Shown here: piece by piece, positions 1 through 6,818 of the stretch
How the letters are laid out: each line of letters begins with the position of its first letter
Numbering within the stretch: the stretch's first letter is position 1
From: Fimbriimonadia bacterium
GTDB lineage: Bacteria; Armatimonadota; Fimbriimonadia; Fimbriimonadales; Fimbriimonadaceae
NCBI GenBank assembly: GCA_029824495.1
Contig: JALGXY010000346.1
Span: forward strand, 1 to 10,104
Direction of reading: 5' to 3'
Length of the DNA: 10,104 nucleotides
Translations under genes and position numbers: made by a program
Notes under the pieces: model-generated
The model's input: the letters and a program-made list of their open reading frames with translations, nothing else
Databases searched by the model: none
Told to the model about the DNA's origin: nothing

Positions 1-1
1 A

Positions 2-1111
2 AATCTGGCAGATCTGATCACACAGGCGCACCAGGGCGGAGCGCTCATCCTTGCGGACTGCGATCGGATCGAATCGGCCAAGTACGCCCTTGAATGCGGC
101 GCAGACCTTGTCAGCACAACCTTGGCTGGCTATACGGACGAGCGCGAGCAGACAACCGGGCCGGATCTGCCAGTTTTGAGGGAGTTTGCTGCATCAGCAC
201 CAGGTCGAGTTTTGGCCGAAGGGCGCTTCCAGGATCCGGAGCAGGTCTGGGCTGCGATGCGCGCAGGAGCGGCTGGTGTGGTCGTCGGTGGTTCTCTCAA
301 CGATCCGGTCAAGCAGACCGCTCGATTTTCGGCGGCGGCAACGACGCAAGCGAGACGGGTTGGTGCGGTTGACATCGGCGGCACTTGGATCAGGTTCGCC
401 ATTGCGGAGTTGAGCTCCGGCGGCGAAATCGAATTCACACAGTTTGAAAAGACCCCGATTCCTAAAGACCGTGCAGAGCGGCTCGCCTGGATCGAAGATC
501 GCTGCACACAGCATCAGATCGACAGGCTCGGCATCAGTGCCGGTGGTCTGGTCGATCCGCATTCGGCGACAGTCACGCGTGCCAAGGATTTTATTCCCAG
601 ACACCAAGGCACCACTTTCAGGTTCAGGGGGGTTGAGGTTTTCGCCATCAATGACGGGTTGGCTTCGGCTTGGGGGCAGGCGTGCAGCCGCCAGTTCGCA
701 GGGGCAAGGACTGCCGTCTTGGCCCTCGGAACCGGTGTCGGATCAGGGTTTGTAGACGGGTGGAATCTCGTCTGTCGTGACCACATGTGGCCGCCTGAGA
801 TCAACGACATGCGGTTTGATGAGCTCGGCACGATCGAAGAGGCTGTCGGAGGGCTCTTCCTCGATGGAGGAAAGAGCGAAGCAGCTCGAATCCGTGCGGC
901 CAGCGCAGCCAAATATGCCATCACGATCATGCAAAACGTCTGGGCTCCTGACCATGTTGTGATCTGCGGCGGAGTCGGACTGTCCGACTGGATGAGAGCG
1001 GCCCTTGAACCTGAGTTTGACAATCTCGTCTTTCTCGATGCTGAGGTTGATGGAGGCTTGATCGGTGCAGCGTCGCTCGCGCTCTGGCCGCCGAGGAACA
1101 TCTGGCCATGA
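2..1111 (+). CDS. nanEK: Bifunctional NanE/NanK, 5' partial (ManNAc-6-phosphate epimerase fused to ROK-family ManNAc kinase)
   Basis: The frame is open from the left edge of the window, so the gene starts upstream; the TTG at 122 is internal. The first 110 or so visible residues are the C-terminal half of NanE: an ILADCD strand, the segment GADLVSTTLAGYTD, then GPDLP, VLAEGRF and GAAGVVVGGSL, the usual TIM-barrel signature of N-acetylmannosamine-6-phosphate 2-epimerase. After a short linker comes a ROK sugar kinase: phosphate-binding DIGGT (bases 371-385), GISAGGLVD, catalytic Asp in INDG (653-655), LGTGVGSGFV, and a closing GLIGAASLAL. Together the two activities turn ManNAc into GlcNAc-6-phosphate in the cytoplasm (sialic-acid or amino-sugar catabolism). 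The kinase half is short (about 250 residues) and lacks the CxCGxxGC zinc motif and the EGH/ELGH histidine; EIND stands there instead. The gene ends in ATGA with the next gene. The domain calls are firm; the exact sugar is inferred from the fusion. Confidence 0.9.
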   Translation, partial: NLADLITQAHQGGALILADCDRIESAKYALECGADLVSTTLAGYTDEREQTTGPDLPVLREFAASAPGRVLAEGRFQDPEQVWAAMRAGAAGVVVGGSLNDPVKQTARFSAAATTQARRVGAVDIGGTWIRFAIAELSSGGEIEFTQFEKTPIPKDRAERLAWIEDRCTQHQIDRLGISAGGLVDPHSATVTRAKDFIPRHQGTTFRFRGVEVFAINDGLASAWGQACSRQFAGARTAVLALGTGVGSGFVDGWNLVCRDHMWPPEINDMRFDELGTIEEAVGGLFLDGGKSEAARIRAASAAKYAITIMQNVWAPDHVVICGGVGLSDWMRAALEPEFDNLVFLDAEVDGGLIGAASLALWPPRNIWP

Positions 1112-2133
1112 AGATTGCGGTGGTCGGAGCGGGAATCCATGGCTCATTCATCGCGCTTGAGCTGGCGGATCGAGGCCACACCGTCACCCTGTTCGAGCAG
1201 TTCGGGTTTGAGGAGTCACGCGGCAGCTCAAAAGGCCGATCGCGCATCGTTCGCAAGGCATATCCCGACACGTTCCACACAGCGTTGCTGCAGGACGGCC
1301 ATCCGATGTGGACACAGTTCCAAGAGCGGCTTGGACAGCAGATCTACCACGAGACCGGGCTTCTCTACTTTGGCAGCCGAGATTCTGCTCACCTGCGCGA
1401 CTGCGTTTCAGCACTCAATGAGGTCGGCGTCGAGCACCAGATTCTCGATGCGGCACAGGTCGAAGGCCGCTGGGGAGCGCCACATCTCGCACAGAGTGAC
1501 TACGGCATCTTCACTCCTGAAGCGGGATGGGTCAGGGCCGATCTCGCCCTGGCCGGTGCAAGATCTCTCGCCGCAAACCAGGGCGCAGCCCTGGTCAACC
1601 AAAAGGTTGAATCCCTCGAGGAACTCAGCAGATTCGACCGGGTGGTGATCACTGCGGGAAGCTGGGTGAACGAGCTTCACACGCTGCCGGTAACGATCAA
1701 GCGGCTCACCTACGCTCATATCGAAGGTGAGTATCACGGGCCGGTGTTTATCGAGGACAATGAGGTCTTTCCTTACGGCTTCCCCACCGAACCGGGTCGC
1801 AGCGACTTCAAGATCGGCATCCATCTGACCAGGTGTGAACCAGACGGCTCACCCGAAGATTTTGAGGCAGACAACCTCGGTCTTGACCAGGTGAGAGACG
1901 CAGCAAAACGCCGATTCGGAATTGCCGAGCCTCACTTGAGCATGGCCACAGGCTGCCCCTACACCATGACAGAGGATGAGCTCTTCAGAGTCAAGTGGAT
2001 CGACCCCAGCACTCTAGTGATCAGCGCGTGCAGCGGTCATGGCTTTAAATTCGGACCCTGGATGGGCCGATTCGCCTCCGATCTGCTGGATGGAGAGGCT
2101 GACCTGCGGAGCTGGCCGCAATTTGCCTGCTGA
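1108..2133 (+). CDS. FAD-dependent amine oxidase, monomeric sarcosine oxidase/N-methyltryptophan oxidase type (DAO family)
   Basis: The 341-residue flavoprotein should oxidise the C-N bond of a secondary amine such as sarcosine or another N-methyl amino acid, giving H2O2. The N-terminus has the Rossmann dinucleotide motif GAGIHG (residues 7-12) with an acidic end at E30. Further on come GRSRIVRKAY (43-52), whose two Arg correspond to the flavin-proximal Arg pair of monomeric sarcosine oxidase, DFKIGIH (233-239) with the Lys and His matching the oxygen-activating Lys and active-site His, and GCPYTMTEDELF (282-293), in which Cys283 matches the Cys that binds FAD covalently. C-terminal SGHGFKFGPWMG (309-320) is the family's final signature. 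It is somewhat shorter than the roughly 390 residues of classical enzymes. Start: ATG overlapping the nanEK stop (ATGA), with GAGGA at 1093-1097 ten bases upstream, so translation is probably coupled. The substrate cannot be read from the sequence; pipecolate or an amadori compound are alternatives. Confidence 0.88.
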   Translation: MKIAVVGAGIHGSFIALELADRGHTVTLFEQFGFEESRGSSKGRSRIVRKAYPDTFHTALLQDGHPMWTQFQERLGQQIYHETGLLYFGSRDSAHLRDCVSALNEVGVEHQILDAAQVEGRWGAPHLAQSDYGIFTPEAGWVRADLALAGARSLAANQGAALVNQKVESLEELSRFDRVVITAGSWVNELHTLPVTIKRLTYAHIEGEYHGPVFIEDNEVFPYGFPTEPGRSDFKIGIHLTRCEPDGSPEDFEADNLGLDQVRDAAKRRFGIAEPHLSMATGCPYTMTEDELFRVKWIDPSTLVISACSGHGFKFGPWMGRFASDLLDGEADLRSWPQFAC

Positions 2134-2205
2134 CCCAGGCATAATCCGGCCCTGAGCACTCGCCGCACCATCATTTATAAGACTGCCAGTTTTCTGTTCA
2201 AGACC

Positions 2206-2811
2206 TTGATTCTGCTGCCGTGTGGCGGCGTCAAAGCTTTCGGCAAAGAGAACGTCCCGAAGGAAGGGCCAGTGATCCTGGCTCCGAACCACGTGAGCTG
2301 GTTCGACCCGCCCTGCATGAGCGCCACCAGCCCCCGGCTGATCACATTCATGCCAAAAAAAGAGCTGTTCGAAAAGGGCATTGTCGGATTTGTGATGCGA
2401 GGCATCGAGGGGATTCCGGTCAACCGAACTGGAAACGACACTTCGGCAGTTCGCGAGGCATTTCGCCGGCTCGATATTGGCGAATGTCTCCTGATTTTTC
2501 CGGAAGGGACTCGAGGCGACGGCATCACTCTTGGCCGGATCGAGCCGGGGCTCGCGATGATGGCCCGTAAATCAGATGCTGCCGTCGTTCCGATCGGCAT
2601 CGGCGGAACCGAGACAGCGCTCGGCCGCGGCAAAAAACTGAGGCGCCACAAGATGAAGGTGATCTACGGCAAGCCGATTCGCTTTTCAGACTTTAAGGAT
2701 GCCGGCAAACCCAAAGACCAGAAGGCAGCTTTCGAAGCTGAGTACTTAAAGCGTCTGCTGGAGCTGACCAGCGAAGCGGGACTCGACCTCAAAACCGGTG
2801 ACTGTAGCTGA
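2206..2811 (+). CDS. plsC: 1-acyl-sn-glycerol-3-phosphate acyltransferase (PlsC/LPLAT family)
   Basis: The protein transfers an acyl chain to lysophosphatidate to make phosphatidate at the cytoplasmic membrane. Seen with the TTG start (201 residues): the catalytic NHxxxxD motif as NHVSWFD (residues 28-34), IEGIPVNR (67-74), FPEGTR (98-103) and VPIGIGG (128-134), in the order and spacing of the family. The start is uncertain. TTG at 2206 is the first ATG/GTG/TTG after the previous stop, but the same frame is open from 2134. The upstream codons would encode TIIYKTASFLFKTLILLP, which looks like the N-terminal amphipathic or membrane helix that normally precedes the NHxxxxD motif. A non-standard start (CTG at 2152, or ATC/ATT at 2170/2173) is therefore likely. 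No clear Shine-Dalgarno is seen for any choice. It follows the oxidase gene by only 72 bases or fewer, so is probably co-transcribed, and its end overlaps the convergent barrel gene by 23 bases. Confidence 0.88.
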   Translation: MILLPCGGVKAFGKENVPKEGPVILAPNHVSWFDPPCMSATSPRLITFMPKKELFEKGIVGFVMRGIEGIPVNRTGNDTSAVREAFRRLDIGECLLIFPEGTRGDGITLGRIEPGLAMMARKSDAAVVPIGIGGTETALGRGKKLRRHKMKVIYGKPIRFSDFKDAGKPKDQKAAFEAEYLKRLLELTSEAGLDLKTGDCS

Positions 2812-3397
2812 GCCCGATCTCGGGCCGTCCATCTCTGAACAGCCACTTGGCTGAAACGCCCTTCATCGGTCTCAGATCGATGCCTGCCATGAGCGTTCGC
2901 GAATCATGTTCTGCAATCGCTCGAAACCGGTTCGTGAATGGAAGGCTGAGGGCAACAAATGCAGAACCGCCGCTGGCGGTCCAGATTCCGTAGGTCACTT
3001 CGGTCGGCGTGTCTTGGTTCTGCTCGCCATAGTTGCCGAACTTGTGCATCACCGCGAAATAGACTCTTGTCCCGAGTTTGGTCTCGTCGGCGATATCCTG
3101 CACGCCGACCGAGAAGCCCGGTGCGATATCGGTGAACGGAACCGAGAGATTGTAGGAGAGATCCAGCGAAGCTTTTGTGCCCGACTGCCAGGCGCTTTCA
3201 AGCCGAAAAGTTGTGTCGAACCCCGGCGCCACCCCAAAATCGAAGTAGGTCGTGTTAGGCCGATCACCCGAGCCCCAGATCGTCTCGGTTCTGACCAGAT
3301 TGTGAGGCATCGGTTTTGCGATCGGCACGTTCACAAGCCGATCGGCAAAGCAGACTGAGGACAAGAGCAGGATCCCCAAGGCTGCAGCTGTTTTCAT
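2789..3397 (-). CDS. Small secreted protein, probable outer-membrane beta-barrel
   Basis: I do not recognise a named family. The 202-residue product begins with a signal peptide: one Lys, a hydrophobic core (AAALGILLLSSV) and likely cleavage after CFA at residue 18. The mature part has no hydrophobic helix but about ten short alternating segments typical of barrel strands, for example KASLDLSYNLSVPF (75-88), RVYFAVMHKFG (111-121), SAFVALSLPFT (145-155) and RPEIGLSYSHRF (191-202). It ends in Phe, the terminal aromatic that the BAM machinery recognises. This points to a diderm cell and to a small barrel, loosely like YjbH-type or transporter-like outer-membrane proteins. Start: the ATG at 3395-3397 lies 10 bases after the stop of the upstream dehydrogenase-like gene. 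A longer reading from 3622 would overlap that gene by over 200 bases and bury the signal peptide, so I reject it. It is the last gene of the glcDE unit. Confidence 0.72.
   Translation of the reverse strand: MKTAAALGILLLSSVCFADRLVNVPIAKPMPHNLVRTETIWGSGDRPNTTYFDFGVAPGFDTTFRLESAWQSGTKASLDLSYNLSVPFTDIAPGFSVGVQDIADETKLGTRVYFAVMHKFGNYGEQNQDTPTEVTYGIWTASGGSAFVALSLPFTNRFRAIAEHDSRTLMAGIDLRPMKGVSAKWLFRDGRPEIGLSYSHRF
2812..2825 (+). terminator. Possible hairpin just after the plsC stop
   Basis: GCCCG-ATCT-CGGGC starts on the base after the plsC stop codon: a perfect 5-bp stem with a 4-base loop (or 6 bp with a 2-base loop). No run of T follows, so it is not a classical intrinsic terminator, and on the minus strand the same bases encode PEIGL near the end of the barrel protein. 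It may be no more than a palindrome imposed by codons. Confidence 0.22.
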
Positions 3398-3407
3398 GCT
3401 GCTGACT

Positions 3408-4487
3408 CTACCCAAGCTTCTCGCCGCGGCTGGAGAGACGGTCCAGTGTCGCCTCCATAATCGGCGCTGTTTGAGCAGAAACCGTAAACACAAGCGCTTC
3501 TCGATAGACCCGCTGAGCCTTGTGATGGACACTGTTCGCAGCCCCGCTGCTGCAGACAACTCCTGCATGAGCGCAACGAGCTGCGAGATCGATCGCCCAG
3601 GCTCGAACGTAGAGCCGGTCACTTATCTCCTCGCTCGGCGTCACCATCAGGTCGCGGCAGGCAGAAAGCTCGGTGCTCAGCTTATCAAAAGCCTGCTTGA
3701 TAAACTCGGCGCCTCGACGTTCGTAGGCCGTCTCAACCACATCGAGGCCGGCACGGGCACAACCCAAGGCAAAGAAGCCCTGCAGCGTCACATTGATCAT
3801 GTCGTTGTTCTGGATCCACCCATCAGGTCGGATAATCACAACGCGATCCTCGGGCAGCCAGAAGTTCTCAAGATGAGCTTCGCACGTCTGCGGGCTCTCC
3901 ATCGCAGCGAGCCGCATGACAGGACCGAACTTGATTGAGCCGCCATCGACCTCTGTGTCCTTAAACGGGACAGGGGCAAAGACCGCCTGCCCATCCGGCA
4001 GGGTGGCGCCGATCATAAACTCGTCATAGAACGTGAGACCGGTCACCCATGGCACTGTGCCGTTGAGGCGATAGCCGCCTTCCACCGGTTCGGCCGTCAT
4101 GATCGGCTTGCCGGGGCGGCGAAGCTGGCTGAATCCGATGCCGCAGAGCAGCTCTCCGTTGCCCATATTAGGCAGATACTCGTGCTTCAAGGCCTCGTTG
4201 TCGCCCTTGGCGATCATGTTGCCTGCACTCTGGTGCTGGGTTTGAAGAAACGCCAGCGAGCCGCTGTACCGAGCGACCGTCTCCTGAAACTGTCGGAATT
4301 GACTTTCGTTGAATGCTGGTCCGCCAAACTCGGCTGGGCGTCGCAGCGCCATGAGTTCGCGAGAACAGAGGCCGACAAGAGCCTCTTTCAGAGCCTCCGG
4401 GTCCTCATCAATCTGGTTCCCTTTCGGGCCGACCTCGTCGCGCAGGTAGGCCTGAGCTTCCGCGAGCTTCTGTTCGACTGTCATCAT
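3408..4487 (-). CDS. Acyl-CoA-dehydrogenase-fold flavoprotein, atypical active site
   Basis: The 359 residues follow the acyl-CoA dehydrogenase layout: an N-terminal helical domain, the middle FAD-binding segment CGIGFSQLRR (115-124) and NGTVPWVTG (142-150), then a C-terminal four-helix domain containing AYERRGAEFIKQAF (254-267) and KAQRVYREALVFT (323-335). Known members oxidise acyl-CoA thioesters with FAD or, in related monooxygenases (DszC, HsaA, HpaH-like), hydroxylate small substrates with reduced flavin. The usual catalytic Glu in the C-terminal YEGT motif is absent (SAQTAPI, 337-343), and I see no Glu at the alternative helix-G position used by isovaleryl-CoA dehydrogenase (INVTLQGFFALG, 231-242). 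The reaction is therefore open. Start: ATGATG at 4487, with AAAAGGA just upstream (core 4492-4496, spacing 4). It follows glcE by 39 bases and precedes the barrel gene by 10, so it belongs to the same operon. Confidence 0.75.
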   Translation of the reverse strand: MMTVEQKLAEAQAYLRDEVGPKGNQIDEDPEALKEALVGLCSRELMALRRPAEFGGPAFNESQFRQFQETVARYSGSLAFLQTQHQSAGNMIAKGDNEALKHEYLPNMGNGELLCGIGFSQLRRPGKPIMTAEPVEGGYRLNGTVPWVTGLTFYDEFMIGATLPDGQAVFAPVPFKDTEVDGGSIKFGPVMRLAAMESPQTCEAHLENFWLPEDRVVIIRPDGWIQNNDMINVTLQGFFALGCARAGLDVVETAYERRGAEFIKQAFDKLSTELSACRDLMVTPSEEISDRLYVRAWAIDLAARCAHAGVVCSSGAANSVHHKAQRVYREALVFTVSAQTAPIMEATLDRLSSRGEKLG

Positions 4488-4526
4488 GCGTTCCTTTTCG
4501 AGCTTATGGCTTTCCCGCAGCCAGCC

Positions 4527-5363
4527 TCAGGACAGGTGGGACCCGGGCCAGCAGCCGACAAATCTCCCGGTCGGGTCCAGGGCCGACTTGGCCCGTTGAT
4601 AGAACGGCAGAACGTGCGGGCTTGGTTCGATCAGCCCCGCCTCACCGATGAGCCAGTCCTCAGGACAGCGAGTCGGTTCTTGGCTCAGCCACAGCGTCGA
4701 TGAGGCCGCGTCGGCAGCGAGGACTCCCTCGGCGTTCTTCACTGCCATAAAGTCAGTCCGCTTGACCCTCTGGATCCACTTTGCGTCATCCGGATTGCCT
4801 GAGACCTCGACGACAGGATCAACGACAGACCCGATCGGCGCTGTCCGCATCGCTGCGGCTCCAATCATGGCGAAGTCGCCTCCAGCTCCAGAAAGAAATC
4901 GGTGAATATCATAGCCGGCCACGCTTTTTACGGATTTGCTGCCGCACATTGCTGTCGTCAGGTCAGATCTCAAGAGGGCGAGCCCCAAAACCCAGTCGCG
5001 CACAGGGCCTGTCTGGTCGCTAAGAGCATGCGGGAGATTCATGGCAATCAGACCACCCACAGTGCCGGGGATGCCATTCAAGATCGAAGATTCTGTCCGC
5101 GGCAAGGGCAGACACTGGCCTTTGGTCTGCAGCTCGGATTGAAGGTCTGCTGCGTCTGTTCCTGCCCAGACAACCACCACCTGATCATCTGGATCCCACT
5201 CGATGATGCCGTTTAACCATTTGGTTGACACTGGTGTAGCTGTTGAGGGTGCGTAGAACCTGGTCTTGCTCTCCGAACCAACAATTCGGCACCGTGATGG
5301 AAGGGCCTCGCCAAACTCCATAAGGCGCTGACCAGCCTTTTTCCAAGAGCTGGAGCTCATCAT
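4527..5363 (-). CDS. glcE: Glycolate oxidase/dehydrogenase FAD-binding subunit GlcE
   Basis: GlcE is the second flavin-domain subunit that pairs with GlcD in oxidising glycolate to glyoxylate at the inner face of the membrane. The 278 residues carry a FAD_binding_4 domain: VVVVWAGTDAADLQSEL (62-78), GIPGTVGGLIAMNLP (97-111), GPVRDWVLGLALL (119-131), and the GlcE hallmark KSVAGYDIHRFLSGAGG (146-162), close to the usual KNVAGYDVSRL. The C-terminus has AKSALDPTGRF (258-268), as in relatives. It is shorter than E. coli GlcE (about 350), and the FAD pyrophosphate loop near the N-terminus is degenerate (VGSESKT, 28-34). ATG overlaps the glcD stop as ATGA, with GAGGT at 5372-5376 and 8-base spacing; a second ATG follows directly. 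The family call is strong, the substrate inferred from the pairing. Confidence 0.85.
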   Translation of the reverse strand: MMSSSSWKKAGQRLMEFGEALPSRCRIVGSESKTRFYAPSTATPVSTKWLNGIIEWDPDDQVVVVWAGTDAADLQSELQTKGQCLPLPRTESSILNGIPGTVGGLIAMNLPHALSDQTGPVRDWVLGLALLRSDLTTAMCGSKSVKSVAGYDIHRFLSGAGGDFAMIGAAAMRTAPIGSVVDPVVEVSGNPDDAKWIQRVKRTDFMAVKNAEGVLAADAASSTLWLSQEPTRCPEDWLIGEAGLIEPSPHVLPFYQRAKSALDPTGRFVGCWPGSHLS

Positions 5364-6787
5364 GTTGCGACACCTCGCCAGCGCCGCATGTGCTCGACAC
5401 AGCCTTTCTGATTCGGCAGGATCTTGCAGGGATTGCAGAGGTCGCTCTGGTGAAACGCGCTCTTAAAGTCCTCCTGCAGTCGGATGTCATCTGGGCTGAA
5501 CATCAGCTTGATCGCGTCGATCTTCTCGACACCAACTCCGTGTTCACCGGTGATGCTGCCGCCCAGCTCGATGCACTTCCGAATAATCTCAGAGCCTGCT
5601 CTTTCAGCAGCAGCTATCATCCCCGGCTCCCGCTCATCAAAGCAGAGGATCGGATGTAGGTTGCCATCGCCCGCATGAAAAATATTTGCCGCGATGATGC
5701 GATTTTCGTGAGCCGTCTTGATCACGAAATCGAGCATCTCAGGGAGCTTCGACCGCGGAATCACACCATCGTGAGTCACCAGGGTCGGTGCAATACGACC
5801 AAGCGCTCCGATTCCTTTTTTTCTCGCCTTCCACAGCTGCGCCCTCTGTTCAGGATCATCTGAAATCACCACCGACAGCGATCCCCGCTCAGCGCATAGG
5901 GAATTGACCTCTTGTATCTCAGACAACGCCTCTTCTGGCGATCCATCGCATTCGACGAGCAGCAGAGCACCTGTGCCCTCGGGGTAGTCGAGGCCGAACG
6001 CAGCCCGCACCGCAGACATGACCCGGCTGTCCATCATCTCGAGCGCGGCAGGAATCACACCTGCGGCGATGATCGCCGACACTGTCTCGGTCGCCTGTCG
6101 GACGGTCGGAAATGCCGCCAAAGCTGTCTGAGTCGCCTCAGGATTAGGCGTCAGTTTCACTCGCGCCTCTGTGACGATTCCGAGTGTCCCCTCCGATCCG
6201 ATCACCAGATTCATCCAGCCGCTCGTCGGGTGCTCTGCAACTTCGCCTCCCAAGTCGACGCGACCACCGTCAAACCCGACCATCGTCAGCCCGAGGATGT
6301 GCTGAGCTGTCACACCGTACTTGAGTGTGTGCGGCCCTCCAGAGTTCTCGGCAATGTTGCCTCCAAGGGTGCTCACCGACTGACTGCTCGGGTCGGGAGC
6401 GAAGTGCATGTTGTGACCTGCTGCTGCGCGGGTCAGGTTGAGGTTGACAGCGCCTGCTTGTGCCAAGAGGCTGCCGTTTTCTGGATCGACATCCAGGATC
6501 TGAGTCATCGCCTTGGTCGAGATCAGAATTCCGCCTTTTGCAGCTAAGGCTCCGCCGCTCAGCCCGGTTCCGGCGCCGCGGGGTGTGAACGGGCACTCGT
6601 GCTCCTGGCAGATCCGAATGATTCCCTGGACATCCTCGGTCGACCGCGGAAAAACGACGGCCTGCGGCCTGCTCTTGTCGAGCGTATAGGCGTCGCAGTC
6701 GTAGGCCTTGAGAGCTGCTCCCTCGCTCAGAACCTGATCGCTGCCCAAAAATGAGCAGAGATCGTCCAGAAGCTGACCGAGGTCCAT
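5360..6787 (-). CDS. glcD: Glycolate oxidase/dehydrogenase catalytic subunit GlcD
   Basis: The 475-residue FAD enzyme of the vanillyl-alcohol-oxidase family oxidises a 2-hydroxy acid, most likely glycolate (D-lactate possible). The order is complete: FAD-binding PRGAGTGLSGGA (69-80), HFAPDPSSQSVSTLGGNIAE (128-147), ENSGGPHTLKYGVT (147-160), VIGSEGTLGIVTEA (195-208), then the oxidase C-terminal domain with THDGVIPRSKLP (338-349), NIFHAGDGNLHP (368-379) and GSITGEHGVGVEK (410-422), ending in CNPCKILP (451-458). Length is normal for GlcD and there is no fused iron-sulphur domain. It is the first gene of a minus-strand unit with glcE, a dehydrogenase-fold flavoprotein and a barrel protein. The GlcF iron-sulphur subunit, which usually passes electrons onward, is not next to it. 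The start ATG has no obvious Shine-Dalgarno and lies 31 bases from the divergent tmk start. Confidence 0.93.
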   Translation of the reverse strand: MDLGQLLDDLCSFLGSDQVLSEGAALKAYDCDAYTLDKSRPQAVVFPRSTEDVQGIIRICQEHECPFTPRGAGTGLSGGALAAKGGILISTKAMTQILDVDPENGSLLAQAGAVNLNLTRAAAGHNMHFAPDPSSQSVSTLGGNIAENSGGPHTLKYGVTAQHILGLTMVGFDGGRVDLGGEVAEHPTSGWMNLVIGSEGTLGIVTEARVKLTPNPEATQTALAAFPTVRQATETVSAIIAAGVIPAALEMMDSRVMSAVRAAFGLDYPEGTGALLLVECDGSPEEALSEIQEVNSLCAERGSLSVVISDDPEQRAQLWKARKKGIGALGRIAPTLVTHDGVIPRSKLPEMLDFVIKTAHENRIIAANIFHAGDGNLHPILCFDEREPGMIAAAERAGSEIIRKCIELGGSITGEHGVGVEKIDAIKLMFSPDDIRLQEDFKSAFHQSDLCNPCKILPNQKGCVEHMRRWRGVAT

Positions 6788-6818
6788 ACGCTGGAGTTTA
6801 TCCGAGTAATCTGGCCGT
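6788..6818. promoter_or_regulatory. 31-base divergent start region between glcD and tmk
   Basis: Both units begin here, so promoters must overlap this gap or sit inside the facing genes. On the minus strand TAAACT lies about 8 bases before the glcD ATG and resembles a -10 box (4 of 6 bases). On the plus strand TTTATCC and TAATCT are weak candidates. Neither gene has a Shine-Dalgarno at normal spacing (the only GGAG, 6793-6796, is 22 bases from the tmk GTG). Leaderless or very short 5' ends are a possibility; the exact promoters cannot be fixed by eye. Confidence 0.35.

Noticed and set aside
122..124. TTG at 122 as the start of the nanEK gene
   Set aside because: The frame upstream encodes conserved NanE residues to the window edge, so the gene is simply cut off.
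514..1140. 208-codon open frame on the minus strand opposite the NanK part
   Set aside because: It is antisense to a well-supported kinase domain, has low-complexity Ser/Pro/Arg composition and no recognisable motif.
3398..3622. N-terminal extension of the barrel protein to a start at 3622
   Set aside because: It overlaps the upstream flavoprotein gene by more than 200 bases in another frame and would put the clear signal peptide in the middle of the protein.
5912..6547. 211-codon open frame on the plus strand opposite glcD
   Set aside because: It is antisense to strongly conserved GlcD motifs; composition is Arg/Cys/His-rich as expected for a shadow frame.
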